Assembly: GCF_021442325.1 (NCBI RefSeq)
Contig: NZ_CP087879.1
Location: forward strand, 310,001 to 374,000
Direction of reading: 5' to 3'
DNA: 64,000 nt
Source: Agromyces marinus
GTDB lineage: Bacteria; Actinomycetota; Actinomycetes; Actinomycetales; Microbacteriaceae
Both the position numbers and the translations under genes were made by a program. Below are positions 25,017 to 38,098 of the stretch, piece by piece. The notes beneath the pieces are model-generated. The model was not told the DNA's origin, ran no database searches, and saw only the letters and a list, made by a program, of their open reading frames with translations. Positions within the stretch are counted from its first letter, which is position 1. Every line of letters begins with the position of its first letter.

Positions 25017-26072
25017 GTGACGCTCGACGAGATCTCCATCATCGCGGTGTACTCCGCGATGGCCGTGTACGCGATCGCGTTCATCGCCTACGCGATCGAC
25101 CTGGCACGCCGGTCGGCGGCGTCGGCCGCTGCGGCCGACGGGGCGGATGCCGCCACGGCCTCGCTGGAGCGCGAGGCCGCGACGGTGGGTGCGGCACGCG
25201 AGCGTGAGGCGAATGCGGGCCCGACAACGGATGCCGCGCCAGCGACCTCGGGCGGACGGGCTCGCGCCGGGCGTGGCGCCGCTGCCGCGCCATCCGTCGC
25301 CTACGGCAGGTCGCCGTCCCTGCGGGTGGCCGTGGCCATGACCGTGATCGCCTGGGCGCTGCATCTCGCGGCGACCGTGCTCCGCGGCATCGCCGCGAGC
25401 CGGGTGCCGTGGGCGAACATGTACGAGTTCGCCCTCACCGGAACCCTCGTCATCACGACGGTGTTCCTCGTGGTGATCGCGGTCTCGAAGACCGACCTGC
25501 GCTTCCTCGGCACGTTCGTCACCGGTCTCGTGCTCGTGCTGCTCGGGGTGGCGACGGTCAACTTCTACGTGAGCGTCGTGCCGCTGCCGCCGGCGCTGCA
25601 GTCGGTGTGGCTCGTGATCCACGTGTTCGTGGCCACCGCAGCGGTCGGGTTCTTCGCGCTCGGGTTCGCGCTCTCGGTGGTCCAGCTCATGCAGGCCCGA
25701 CGGCAGGCGCTGGTCGCGACGGCCGACGCGGTGCGGAAGTCGTTCCTCGCGACCCTGCCCTCGGCCGAGACCCTCGAGAACCTCGCGTACCGCGTGAACA
25801 TCATCGGGTTCATCCTCTGGACCTTCACCCTCATGGCCGGCGCGATCTGGGCTGAGAAGGCCTGGGGGCGGTACTGGGGCTGGGACACCAAGGAGGTGTG
25901 GACCTTCATCATCTGGGTGGTCTACGCCGGGTACATCCACGCCAGGGCGACGCGCGGGTGGCGCGGCTCCCGATCGGCCTGGCTCGCGATCATCGGATTC
26001 TCCGCGGTGCTGTTCAACTTCACGGTCGTGAACCTGTTCTTCAAGGGCCTGCACGCCTACTCCGGACTGTGA
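25017..26072 (+). CDS. ccsB: cytochrome c biogenesis protein CcsB/ResC
   Basis: This is the haem-handling partner of ResB. The haem-binding WWD-type motif is visible as WGRYWGWDTKEVWTFIIWVV, and conserved histidines flank it in HVFVATAAVG and YIHARATRGWRG. About eight membrane helices are seen. An Ala-rich insertion of about 60 residues (residues 27-95) follows the first helix and is unusual in length. GTG at 25017 follows AAGGTGG. It is the last gene of the operon; the rRNA promoter region begins about 30 nt after its stop. Confidence 0.94.
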   Translation: MTLDEISIIAVYSAMAVYAIAFIAYAIDLARRSAASAAAADGADAATASLEREAATVGAAREREANAGPTTDAAPATSGGRARAGRGAAAAPSVAYGRSPSLRVAVAMTVIAWALHLAATVLRGIAASRVPWANMYEFALTGTLVITTVFLVVIAVSKTDLRFLGTFVTGLVLVLLGVATVNFYVSVVPLPPALQSVWLVIHVFVATAAVGFFALGFALSVVQLMQARRQALVATADAVRKSFLATLPSAETLENLAYRVNIIGFILWTFTLMAGAIWAEKAWGRYWGWDTKEVWTFIIWVVYAGYIHARATRGWRGSRSAWLAIIGFSAVLFNFTVVNLFFKGLHAYSGL

Positions 26073-26106
26073 TCCGGGCGCGACACGCCCGGGCGCGGGG
26101 CGCGAT

Positions 26107-26135
26107 TTGGCACCGGCCCCGAAGTCGCGTAAGTT
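26107..26135 (+). promoter_or_regulatory. rRNA operon promoter (-35 TTGGCA, -10 TAAGTT)
   Basis: TTGGCA (26107-26112) and TAAGTT (26130-26135) are separated by exactly 17 nt, close to the sigma-70 consensus. It lies about 420 nt before the 16S gene, giving a long leader. It is the best-matching promoter in the interval 26073-26552. A hairpin (GGGAGC with GCTCCC, 26158-26174) follows shortly downstream. Confidence 0.75.
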
Positions 26136-26377
26136 CTTCTCTTGTCGCCACGGCGGCGGGAGCGAGAAGCTCCCGGGCCCGGCGGACATCCCAGCCAAAC
26201 AGCCTCGTAGGCGCCTCGTGCGACTCGGTTGCTTCAAGTCTGGGGTGATCGGTACCTTGTTCCGTCGATCCGATTCGGGTCGTCAGGTCAGCTTCTGATC
26301 AGGTTCGAGAGCTACCGTTCTGAGGTTGCCCCGTTGTGGCCGGCTGTGATGGCAGGCCTGTCGGGTGCGTCCGTTCC

Positions 26378-26397
26378 TTGAGAACTCAACAGCGTGC
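26378..26397 (+). promoter_or_regulatory. boxA-like antitermination motif in the rRNA leader
   Basis: TTGAGAACTCAACAGCGTGC matches from memory a motif common in actinobacterial rRNA leaders, probably the NusB/NusE-binding boxA region. A related copy, TTGAGAACTACATAGTG, occurs in the 16S-23S spacer at 28389-28405. Recurrence in both untranslated parts supports a role in rRNA antitermination. Confidence 0.6.
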
Positions 26398-26552
26398 ACT
26401 ATGTTCAATGCCAATTTTTTGAATCCCGTGTTTCCTCTTTCGGGAGGGGATGGGTTTCCTTTGATTGATGGACAATTTGATTTTTGTAAGTCAGTTGTTT
26501 CTCTGTCAGTGATTTGAACTCCCTGACGCCTTTCGGGGTGTTGGGAACCATT

Positions 26553-31636
<5,084 letters not shown>

Positions 31637-31866
31637 CACTACACACACCACGTTTCAAGGCGGTGGTGTGTGGCCAAGGTGACTCGCGTCCACTCTGTGG
31701 TTCCCTTCAGACGGAAACACACACATAACAACACAGCGACACCCCCACCCCACCAACCGCCCTCACGGGACGGCCGGCGGGACACCCGGGGGACCGAGAC
31801 CACCAACACCCCACCCACCCCGCACACAGCCGGGGGTGACGGGTCGGGGAGCATGTTGGTTCTAGA
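31637..31866 (+). other. 23S-5S spacer
   Basis: This 230-nt spacer is strikingly C-rich on the plus strand. It holds a hairpin of ACACACACCAC (31641-31651) with GTGGTGTGTGG (31663-31673) just after the 23S end, likely a processing stem. No tRNA or gene is seen. Confidence 0.6.
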
Positions 31867-31984
31867 GTTTCGGCGGCCATAGCGCGAGGGAAACGCCCGG
31901 ACACATTCCGAACCCGGAAGCTAAGACTCGCAGCGCCGATGGTACTGCAGGGGCGACCCTGTGGGAGAGTAGGACACCGCCGGA
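31867..31984 (+). rRNA. rrf: 5S ribosomal RNA
   Basis: The roughly 118-nt gene starts at GTTTCGGCGGCCATAGCG. It contains the conserved CCGAACCCGGAAGCTAAG block and GGGAGAGTAGG, and its end CCGCCGGA pairs with the start to form helix I. Ends are approximate. Confidence 0.96.
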
Positions 31985-31993
31985 CACAACATC

Positions 31994-32046
31994 CAGAAGA
32001 GCCACCCACCACGTTCAACAACGAACGCCGGAGGGTGGCTCTTCTG
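31994..32046 (+). terminator. rRNA operon terminator
   Basis: CAGAAGAGCCACCC (31994-32007) and GGGTGGCTCTTCTG (32033-32046) are perfect 14-bp reverse complements around a 25-nt loop, 10 nt after the 5S gene, followed by TCGTTCC. This is a strong intrinsic terminator for the rRNA operon. Confidence 0.85.
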
Positions 32047-32093
32047 TCGTTCCACCCACCCGCACGAGCACGGGCGGGCGCTGCGCGCCACCG

Positions 32094-32510
32094 TCAGAAC
32101 GGAAGCTCGACTCCGCAGGTCGCGAAGCTGCCGGCGATCTCCGCACCGTATGCGGCGAAGATCTCGTCGATGCCCTGTCCGTCGGCCGCCTTGCCCTCGT
32201 GCGGGTTGTTCGCGCCGATCGTTCCGCCCTGGCCGTTGGCACCCTTGATCTTGATCGTGAACGAGCTGGGAGCGCCCGTCGCGGCGTACGCGTCGAGCAC
32301 GCATGAGGCGTCCTCCTCGGGCATTCCGAACGTGAGCTCCTCCACGTGCACGGTGAGCCAGGTCTGCGACTTCGACGCGCCCGCGTTGCCCTGGTCGGAG
32401 CGGTTGGCGTTGAAGCACTCGTGGGCGTACGCGGCTGCGCCGCTGCCGAGCACGAGTGCCGCAGTCAGGCCGACGCCGGCTCCGACGTTCCTCATGGTCC
32501 TCGAGATCAT
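32094..32510 (-). CDS. exported hypothetical protein
   Basis: This 138-residue protein has a clear Sec signal peptide: basic start RTMRNVG, a hydrophobic core GLTAALVLGSGAAAY, and cleavage after AYA, leaving a mature part beginning HECFNANRSDQGN. Three cysteines remain in the mature part. I do not recognise the family. The ATG at 32510 follows AAGGAG at good spacing and is preferred to the ATG 15 nt further in. A perfect 24-nt palindrome stands in its leader. It lies between the rRNA terminator and menC, on the menC strand, but separated from menC by 152 nt. Confidence 0.8.
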   Translation of the reverse strand: MISRTMRNVGAGVGLTAALVLGSGAAAYAHECFNANRSDQGNAGASKSQTWLTVHVEELTFGMPEEDASCVLDAYAATGAPSSFTIKIKGANGQGGTIGANNPHEGKAADGQGIDEIFAAYGAEIAGSFATCGVELPF

Positions 32511-32534
32511 CGATCTCTCTCCTTCGAATCGGGT

Positions 32535-32558
32535 TCGGCGACCGGTGCCGGTCGCCGA
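32535..32558. repeat. perfect palindrome in the leader of the exported protein gene
   Basis: TCGGCGACCGG (32535-32545) and CCGGTCGCCGA (32548-32558) are exact reverse complements with a 2-nt centre. It sits 25 bp upstream of the start codon, before the ribosome-binding site, and could be an operator or an mRNA hairpin. Confidence 0.6.
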
Positions 32559-32662
32559 GGTCAGGTTTCCGGATCGGGGTGGCCGCGGGGTCAGGGTCAG
32601 CCCGGAGCCGGGGGCGGTCGGGCACCCCCAATCCGAGGGGCGCCTCCGCTTCGTCGACGGCG

Positions 32663-33703
32663 TCAGCCGGTTCGGTCGGCGAGACCGGCGTCGCCAGACG
32701 GCGCGCCCGGGCCTTCGGCGAGGATCGCATGGCAGCGCTCGAGCCGAGCGAGCCACCACGCCGTACGGTCCTCGTCCGCACGCGAGCGGTCGAGCAGGGC
32801 GGGGTCGGGATCGATGCGGCGCACGTCGATCGCACCGTCACGCGGGAGCAGCGGGTCACGCGTGACATCCGCTGCCAGCAACGACGCGGTACCGAGCCCG
32901 CAATCGAAGTCCAGCTCGGGGGCGGCCGCCGCCAGGTGCGCACCCATGGCGAGCCCGACGCTGGTGTCGAGTGCGCTCGACACCACGAACGGCAGGCCGG
33001 CGCGCTCCGCGATATCGAGGGCGCGACGGATGCCGCCGAGCGGCGCCGCCTTCACGACCAGCAGGTCGGCCGCTCCGGCCGCGGCGACCGCGAGCGGGTC
33101 GTCGGCCCGGCGGACGCTCTCGTCGGCGGCGATCGGGATGCCCATGTACTTCGTGCGGGTGCGGATCTCGGCGAGCTCGGCGACGTCGGGACACGGCTGC
33201 TCGACGTACTCGAGGTCGAACGGGGCGAGGGCGTGGATCGCATGCTCGGCCTGGTCGAGGTTCCAGCCTCCGTTGGCGTCGACCCGGATGCGCCCTTCCG
33301 GCCCCATGGCCGCACGGACGGCTCGCACACGGGCGACATCCTGCTCGAGGGTCTGATCCGATGCGGCGACCTTGACCTTCGCCGTCCGGCAGCCCGGGAA
33401 ACGCTCGAGCACTGCGGGAACGGCGTCGGCGTCGACCGCCGGGACGGTGGCGTTGACCGGGATCACGTCGCGTCGTGCTGAGGGCGGCGTGCGCCATCCG
33501 AAGTCGATCGCCGCGGCGAGCCAGGTCGCCGCCTCGATGTCGTCGTACTCGGCGAACGGCGCGAACTCGGTCCAGCCCTCCGGCCCCTCGAAGACCAGCG
33601 CCTCGCGAACGTCGATGCCGCGGAACCGCGTGACCAGTGGGAGCGCGACGACCCGTGCGGTCGCGAGCAGGTCGTGCAGGGCGGGCAGGGCGACGTCGCT
33701 CAT
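32663..33703 (-). CDS. menC: o-succinylbenzoate synthase
   Basis: MenC dehydrates SHCHC to o-succinylbenzoate in menaquinone biosynthesis. It belongs to the enolase superfamily: KVKVAASDQTLEQDVARVRA holds the KxK catalytic lysine, RVDANGGWNLDQAEHAI the first metal ligand, EYVEQPCPDVAELAEIR the second, and AADESV the third. The next catalytic Lys is in LLVVKAAPLGGIRR. Length is 346 residues. The ATG at 33703 is preferred; the long upstream open frame is antisense to menB. Divergent from menB. Confidence 0.95.
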   Translation of the reverse strand: MSDVALPALHDLLATARVVALPLVTRFRGIDVREALVFEGPEGWTEFAPFAEYDDIEAATWLAAAIDFGWRTPPSARRDVIPVNATVPAVDADAVPAVLERFPGCRTAKVKVAASDQTLEQDVARVRAVRAAMGPEGRIRVDANGGWNLDQAEHAIHALAPFDLEYVEQPCPDVAELAEIRTRTKYMGIPIAADESVRRADDPLAVAAAGAADLLVVKAAPLGGIRRALDIAERAGLPFVVSSALDTSVGLAMGAHLAAAAPELDFDCGLGTASLLAADVTRDPLLPRDGAIDVRRIDPDPALLDRSRADEDRTAWWLARLERCHAILAEGPGAPSGDAGLADRTG

Positions 33704-33768
33704 GCGACGAGTCTGCCACCAGTGCCGGCCGGGCGGGTGGCACCGAAGCGCATGAGGATCGCCCCGAG

Positions 33769-33795
33769 CCCGGCCCCGGCCCCGGCCCCGGCCCG
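33769..33795. repeat. CCCGGC hexanucleotide tandem repeat before menB
   Basis: CCCGGC occurs four times head to tail plus CCG, ending 3 nt before the -10 box of menB. It fills the spacer and -35 position of that promoter. Confidence 0.85.
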
Positions 33796-33798
33796 AAC

Positions 33799-33804
33799 TA
33801 GGCT
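33799..33804 (+). promoter_or_regulatory. -10 box of menB (leaderless)
   Basis: TAGGCT lies 7 nt before the menB ATG. A simple-sequence repeat occupies the region upstream of it. Confidence 0.5.
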
Positions 33805-33811
33805 GGGAGCC

Positions 33812-34744
33812 ATGGCGGTCGAGGTGTCGGAACTGTTCGATTCGAGCGAGTGGGTGGATGCCGCGGCATCCGTCACCGGCGGAGCCGGTTTCACCGACAT
33901 CACGTACCACCACTCGACCGACGGTCGCATCGCGCGCATCGCGTTCGACCGCCCAGAGGTGCGCAACGCGTTCCGCCCGCACAGCGTCGACGAGCTCTTC
34001 CGGGCGCTCGAGGACGCCCGCACGAACCCGCGCATCGGCGTCGTGCTCCTGACCGGCAACGGCCCGAGCCCGAAGGACGGCGGCTGGGCGTTCTGCTCCG
34101 GCGGCGACCAGCGCATCCGCGGCCGCGACGGGTACCAGTACTCGTCGGCCGAGGGCGAGGTCGTCCGCGACGCGGCGGCCGCGGCATCCACCGGGCGCCT
34201 GCACATCCTCGAGGTGCAGCGGCTCATCCGCTTCATGCCGAAGGTCGTCATCGCGGTCGTGCCGGGGTGGGCCGCCGGCGGCGGCCACTCGCTGCACGTG
34301 GTGTGCGACCTCACGATCGCATCGCGCGAGCACGGGCGGTTCAAGCAGACGGATGCCGATGTCGGCAGCTTCGACGCCGGGTACGGGTCGGCGTACATGG
34401 CGCGCCAGGTCGGGCAGAAGTTCGCGCGCGAGGTGTTCTTCCTCGCCGAGGAGTACTCGGCCGACCGTGCCTGCGAGATGGGTGCTGTGAACCGTGTCGT
34501 GCCGCACGCCGACCTCGAGCGGGAGGCCATCGCGATGGCGCGCACCATCCTGACGAAGTCGCCGACCGCGATCCGCATGCTGAAGTTCGCGTTCAACGCG
34601 GTCGACGACGGGCTCGTCGGCCAGCAGGTGTTCGCGGGCGAGGCGACGCGCCTCGCCTACGGCACCGACGAGGCGGTCGAGGGGCGCGACTCGTTCCTCG
34701 AGAAGCGCGAGGCCGACTGGGGCCCGTACCCATGGCACTACTGA
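33812..34744 (+). CDS. menB: 1,4-dihydroxy-2-naphthoyl-CoA synthase
   Basis: MenB closes the second ring of the naphthoquinone (Dieckmann-type cyclisation of succinylbenzoyl-CoA). The crotonase fold is evident: VRNAFRPHSVDELFRALEDA near the N-terminus, the oxyanion-hole region WAFCSGGDQRIRGRDGYQY, and AVVPGWAAGGGHSLHVVCDL. The C-terminal DWGPYPWHY is characteristic of MenB. Length is 310 residues. ATG at 33812 is 7 nt after TAGGCT, so the message is probably leaderless. MenE follows in the same direction after 57 nt. Confidence 0.97.
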   Translation: MAVEVSELFDSSEWVDAAASVTGGAGFTDITYHHSTDGRIARIAFDRPEVRNAFRPHSVDELFRALEDARTNPRIGVVLLTGNGPSPKDGGWAFCSGGDQRIRGRDGYQYSSAEGEVVRDAAAAASTGRLHILEVQRLIRFMPKVVIAVVPGWAAGGGHSLHVVCDLTIASREHGRFKQTDADVGSFDAGYGSAYMARQVGQKFAREVFFLAEEYSADRACEMGAVNRVVPHADLEREAIAMARTILTKSPTAIRMLKFAFNAVDDGLVGQQVFAGEATRLAYGTDEAVEGRDSFLEKREADWGPYPWHY

Positions 34745-34801
34745 GCGAATCGGCGGACGCGGACGGGTGCGGAACCGGATGACCCAGTGTCGAGGCTCAC
34801 G

Positions 34802-36034
34802 ATGAAACCCCTCATCCGGGTTCCGGCCGGTGACGTGCCGCGACTCATGGCGCAGTTGCGCAATGCCGTGCTGCTCGACGGCCTCGCGGTGCTGCCCATC
34901 CCCGGAGACGAGGAACCGACCGACCCGATCGACCGGCTGGTCCCCGACGACATCGCACTCGTCGTCGAGACGAGCGGATCGACCGCCGCACCGAAGCGCG
35001 TCGCGCTCTCAGCGGCCGCGCTCCGCGCGAGCGCAGCGGCCACCTCTCGCTGGTTCGGCGGTGCGCACGGGCAGTGGCTGCTCGCGCTGCCGGGAACCTA
35101 CATCGCCGGCGTCCAGGTGCTCGTGCGCTCGCTCGTCGCGGGCACCGAGCCGGCGGTGATGCCCGACCACGGGTTCACGCCCGAGGGCTTCGTCGAGGCG
35201 GCGCGCACGCTCGACCCCGACCGGCCGTGGTTCACCTCGCTCGTGCCCGTGCAGCTCGCCCGCCTGGTGGAGGCGGCCGACACCGATCGCCGGGTTCGCG
35301 CGGCGCTCGGCTCGTTCGAGGCGATCCTGCTCGGCGGCCAGGCGGCGCCCCCAGGGCTCGTCGAACGCGCGGCCGCGCTCGGCGCGCGAGTGCATCGCAC
35401 GTACGGGTCGAGTGAGACCGCGGGCGGGTGCGTCTACGACGGAACCCCCCTGCCCGGGGTCGACGTGCAGATCGTCGACGGCGAGGTGCGGCTCGCCGGG
35501 CGGATGCTCGCCGAAGGGTACCTCGACGAACCCGAACGAACCGCGCGGGCCTTCTCGGTCGACGCGCACGGAACCCGCTGGTACCGCACGGGCGACCTCG
35601 GGTCGCTCGACGCCGACGGTCGACTCCGGGTGAGCGGGCGTGCCGACGACGTGATGATCTCCGGCGGCGTGAAGGTCGCGCTCGGCGAGGTCGAGCGTGC
35701 GGTGCACGGCGTCGCCGGGTTCGGCGACGCCGTCGTGGTGCCCGTGCCCGACGCCGAGTGGGGCGAGCGTGCGGCGGTTGTGACGGCGTCGGAGGCCGGT
35801 GCGGCGGTGGGCGCGCTGGGCGCGCTGCGCGCGGCGACGGATGCCGCGGGGCTGCCGCCCGCCGGACGACCCGTTCGAGTCGTGGTGCTCGGAGAGCTGC
35901 CGCGACTCGCGTCGGGCAAGCCCGATCGCGCCGCGGCATCCGCTCTCGCCCGCGAGGCCGGGGGTGCCCCGCGCGCCGGGGGTGCCCCGCGCGCCGGGGG
36001 CGGCGCGCACGCCGCGCACGACGAAAACGCATGA
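34802..36034 (+). CDS. menE: o-succinylbenzoate-CoA ligase
   Basis: MenE activates o-succinylbenzoate with ATP and CoA. Motifs of the adenylate-forming superfamily are in order: P-loop ALVVETSGSTAAPKRVALS, then RTYGSSETAGGCVYDG, YRTGDLGSLDADGRLRVSGR, and the C-terminal lysine region GELPRLASGKPDRAA. The 410-residue length is short compared with general acyl-CoA ligases, but normal for actinobacterial MenE. ATG at 34802 is chosen; GTG at 34787 is an alternative. The tail has a repeated GGAPRA pattern. Its stop codon lies inside the left arm of a palindromic element. Confidence 0.94.
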   Translation: MKPLIRVPAGDVPRLMAQLRNAVLLDGLAVLPIPGDEEPTDPIDRLVPDDIALVVETSGSTAAPKRVALSAAALRASAAATSRWFGGAHGQWLLALPGTYIAGVQVLVRSLVAGTEPAVMPDHGFTPEGFVEAARTLDPDRPWFTSLVPVQLARLVEAADTDRRVRAALGSFEAILLGGQAAPPGLVERAAALGARVHRTYGSSETAGGCVYDGTPLPGVDVQIVDGEVRLAGRMLAEGYLDEPERTARAFSVDAHGTRWYRTGDLGSLDADGRLRVSGRADDVMISGGVKVALGEVERAVHGVAGFGDAVVVPVPDAEWGERAAVVTASEAGAAVGALGALRAATDAAGLPPAGRPVRVVVLGELPRLASGKPDRAAASALAREAGGAPRAGGAPRAGGGAHAAHDENA

Positions 36035-36088
36035 GAATCCGCCTGATGCCCCGCTCACCGGACCCATCGGGCGGATTCTCATGCGTTT
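36025..36088. repeat. palindromic element, copy A (menE-menA gap)
   Basis: Arms 36025-36043 and 36070-36088 are perfect 19-bp reverse complements (the arm contains GCATGAGAATCCGCC). An inner GATG/CATC pair extends the stem after a wobble, leaving a 16-nt loop. A related copy lies at 44232-44293: over 56 aligned bases, 36 of 40 stem positions but only 3 of 16 loop positions agree. The left arm includes the menE stop. It could act as a terminator, a regulator site or a dispersed palindromic repeat. Confidence 0.85.
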
Positions 36089-36144
36089 CAGCGGGCAGGG
36101 CGGGGAGCCGGCGGACGGTGGAGCCGGTGCGGGGGCGCGGGGAA

Positions 36145-36150
36145 TAGCAT
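36145..36150 (+). promoter_or_regulatory. -10 box of menA (leaderless)
   Basis: TAGCAT lies 6 nt before the menA GTG. Confidence 0.45.
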
Positions 36151-36156
36151 GGCCGG

Positions 36157-37155
36157 GTGGCACGCCCGAAGACCAACCGCACGACCCCGGCCCAACCCGC
36201 GTCCGCGCGGACGCACGGACGCTCCGGCAACCCCGCGAGAGCCGCGGCCGCCCCGGTGACCGGGCGCGGTCCGGCCACCGCGCGCGACTGGATCGCGGGG
36301 GCGCGGCTTCGGACCCTTCCGCTCGCGATCGCGCCCGTCGCCCTCGGAACCGGCGCGGGAGCCGTCGTGCTCGGCTTCCTCGACGAGCCGTTCCACCCGT
36401 GGCGCGCGGTGCTCGCGCTGGTCGTCGCGCTCGCACTGCAGGTCGGCGTGAACTACGCCAACGACTACTCCGACGGGGTCCGCGGCACCGATGCCCACCG
36501 GGTCGGGCCGGCCAGGCTCGTCGGCTCCGGCGCGGCGACGCCGCGGCAGGTGCTCGGCGCGGCACTCGCGAGCTTCGCCGTCGCGGCCGTCGCAGGGCTC
36601 GCCCTCGTCGTCCTGACGCAGCAGTGGTGGCTCATCGCCGTCGGCGCGGTCGCGATCGTCGCCGCCTGGTTCTACACCGGCGGCAAGCGCCCCTACGGCT
36701 ATGCCGGGCTCGGCGAACTGTTCGTGTTCGTCTTCTTCGGGATCGTCGCGACTGCGGGGTCGACGTACGTGCAGGCGATCGAGGTCAACCTGGAGGCGTG
36801 GACCGGCGGCGCCGGGATCGGCCTGATCGCGTGCGCCGTGCTCATGGCGAACAACCTTCGGGATGTCGACCAGGACCGCGCCGCACGCAAGCGCACGCTC
36901 GCCGTGCTCGTCGGCCCGGTCGTCGGGCGGATCCTCTTCGCCGTGTTCATGCTCGCCCCGTTCGGAGTCGTCGCATTCTGGGCGCTGCTCTACCCGCCGG
37001 CGTGGCTCGTGATGTTCGCGCTGCTCGCGGCGATTCCGGCGTGCGTGATCGTCGGGTGGGGGCGCACGCCGCGAGAGCTCATCACCGCGCTGCAACTCGC
37101 GAGCCTCACCGCGCTCGTCTACGGCGTCGGGCTCGGGCTCGCGTTCGCGTTGTAG
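36157..37155 (+). CDS. menA: 1,4-dihydroxy-2-naphthoate polyprenyltransferase
   Basis: MenA attaches the polyprenyl chain to dihydroxynaphthoate in the membrane. It is a UbiA-superfamily protein with about eight helices. The first Asp-rich motif is NYANDYSDGVRGTDAHRVG and the second is NNLRDVDQDRAARKRTLAVL. The 332 residues include a 45-residue polar N-terminal extension rich in Arg, Ala and Pro, so a later start cannot be excluded. GTG at 36157 follows TAGCAT by 6 nt. It probably forms its own transcription unit after menE, separated by the palindromic element. Confidence 0.95.
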   Translation: MARPKTNRTTPAQPASARTHGRSGNPARAAAAPVTGRGPATARDWIAGARLRTLPLAIAPVALGTGAGAVVLGFLDEPFHPWRAVLALVVALALQVGVNYANDYSDGVRGTDAHRVGPARLVGSGAATPRQVLGAALASFAVAAVAGLALVVLTQQWWLIAVGAVAIVAAWFYTGGKRPYGYAGLGELFVFVFFGIVATAGSTYVQAIEVNLEAWTGGAGIGLIACAVLMANNLRDVDQDRAARKRTLAVLVGPVVGRILFAVFMLAPFGVVAFWALLYPPAWLVMFALLAAIPACVIVGWGRTPRELITALQLASLTALVYGVGLGLAFAL

Positions 37156-37264
37156 CGCGCGAGCGTTCGGGCGCGCGGCGTTGGCGGCGTGTCGGTTCCG
37201 GGATTCCGGGTGCCGTTTGCGGGTGCCGTCTCGGCGTGCCGTTTCGGCGTGCCTGCTTGGGGTG

Positions 37265-38098
37265 TCAGTCGCAGCCCGGGGTGTGGGGGTGGGTGGTGCA
37301 GGGGCCGGTGACGAGGACGGTGTCGAGTTCGCCGACGAGGATGCGGGTGGGGGTTCCGGGGATGGTGAGGGTGCCGTCGATCCAGCGCCAGGTGGATCCG
37401 GCGTAGCGGTATTCGGCGATGTAGGTGATGTCGAGTCGGGCGGTGTGTTCGCCGGGGGTGGTGTAGACGTGGCTGGTGGGGGTGGTGGTGAACTCGGGTT
37501 GGTCGAGGTCTTCCCAGGTCGTGCCGGGGTCGGTGGTGGTGTGGGTGGTGCCGTCGGAGTAGGTGCGGTGGTAGCCGACGGGGTGGAAGCGGACGTGCAC
37601 GGGCCGGTCGAAGAGGGTGCCTGACCTGGTCTGGGTGTCGTTGTCGGCGAGGGCGTTGGCTGGGAGGTTCAGGATGGCCCAGCCGTCGGGTTCGGCGCGG
37701 TGCTGGCCGGGTTCGGGGTGGAAGGCGGCGATGTCCTGGAGGGTGAGGGCGGGTTCGCCGGGTGGTGGGGGTTCGGGTTCTGCTCCGGTGAATCGGCAGG
37801 GGGTGGGGTTCTCGGGGTTGCAGATGTCGGCTGGGGGTTCGGTGGGGCGTCGGGGTGGTTCGGTGGTGTGGGTGATGGTGTCGGTGTCGGGGGTGAAGCC
37901 GTCGGCGGGGTTCGTGTTCGTCCCCGGACGGGTGAGTTCGGCGATGATCTCTGCGGTCTGCTGAGTGTCGCCGTTGTTCAGCACCGCAAACAGCTCGGAC
38001 GGCGCGGGTCGATCAGACGCCAGCGCTGCCGACGTCGGTACCAGCGCAGCGAGGACGCCGATCGCAACTGCTACTCGCAGAATGATGCGTCCTCCCAC
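37265..38098 (-). CDS. secreted Thr/Pro-rich protein with PKD-like C-terminus
   Basis: The 277-residue product has a signal peptide (basic GGRIILR, core VAVAIGVLAALVPTSAA, cleavage near ALA-SD). A Thr/Pro-rich middle follows (about residues 60-115, including ITHTTEPPRRPTEPPADI), then a C-terminal domain whose strand SHVYTTPGEHTARLDITY resembles PKD-type immunoglobulin folds. Four cysteines are present. Base usage differs from neighbours: its coding strand is very rich in ACC and CCC codons, giving long G/T runs on the plus strand. The start overlaps the end of the lipoprotein gene by 28 nt, so the two are cotranscribed. Function unknown. Confidence 0.72.
   Translation of the reverse strand: MGGRIILRVAVAIGVLAALVPTSAALASDRPAPSELFAVLNNGDTQQTAEIIAELTRPGTNTNPADGFTPDTDTITHTTEPPRRPTEPPADICNPENPTPCRFTGAEPEPPPPGEPALTLQDIAAFHPEPGQHRAEPDGWAILNLPANALADNDTQTRSGTLFDRPVHVRFHPVGYHRTYSDGTTHTTTDPGTTWEDLDQPEFTTTPTSHVYTTPGEHTARLDITYIAEYRYAGSTWRWIDGTLTIPGTPTRILVGELDTVLVTGPCTTHPHTPGCD

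Noticed and set aside
23166..26237. A 1023-codon minus-strand frame opposite resB and ccsB
   Set aside because: It has charged, low-complexity composition with no domain, and the plus-strand genes under it are clear family members.
33749..33762. Third copy of the palindromic element near menB (GCATGAGGATCGCC)
   Set aside because: It resembles one arm only and has no matching second arm.
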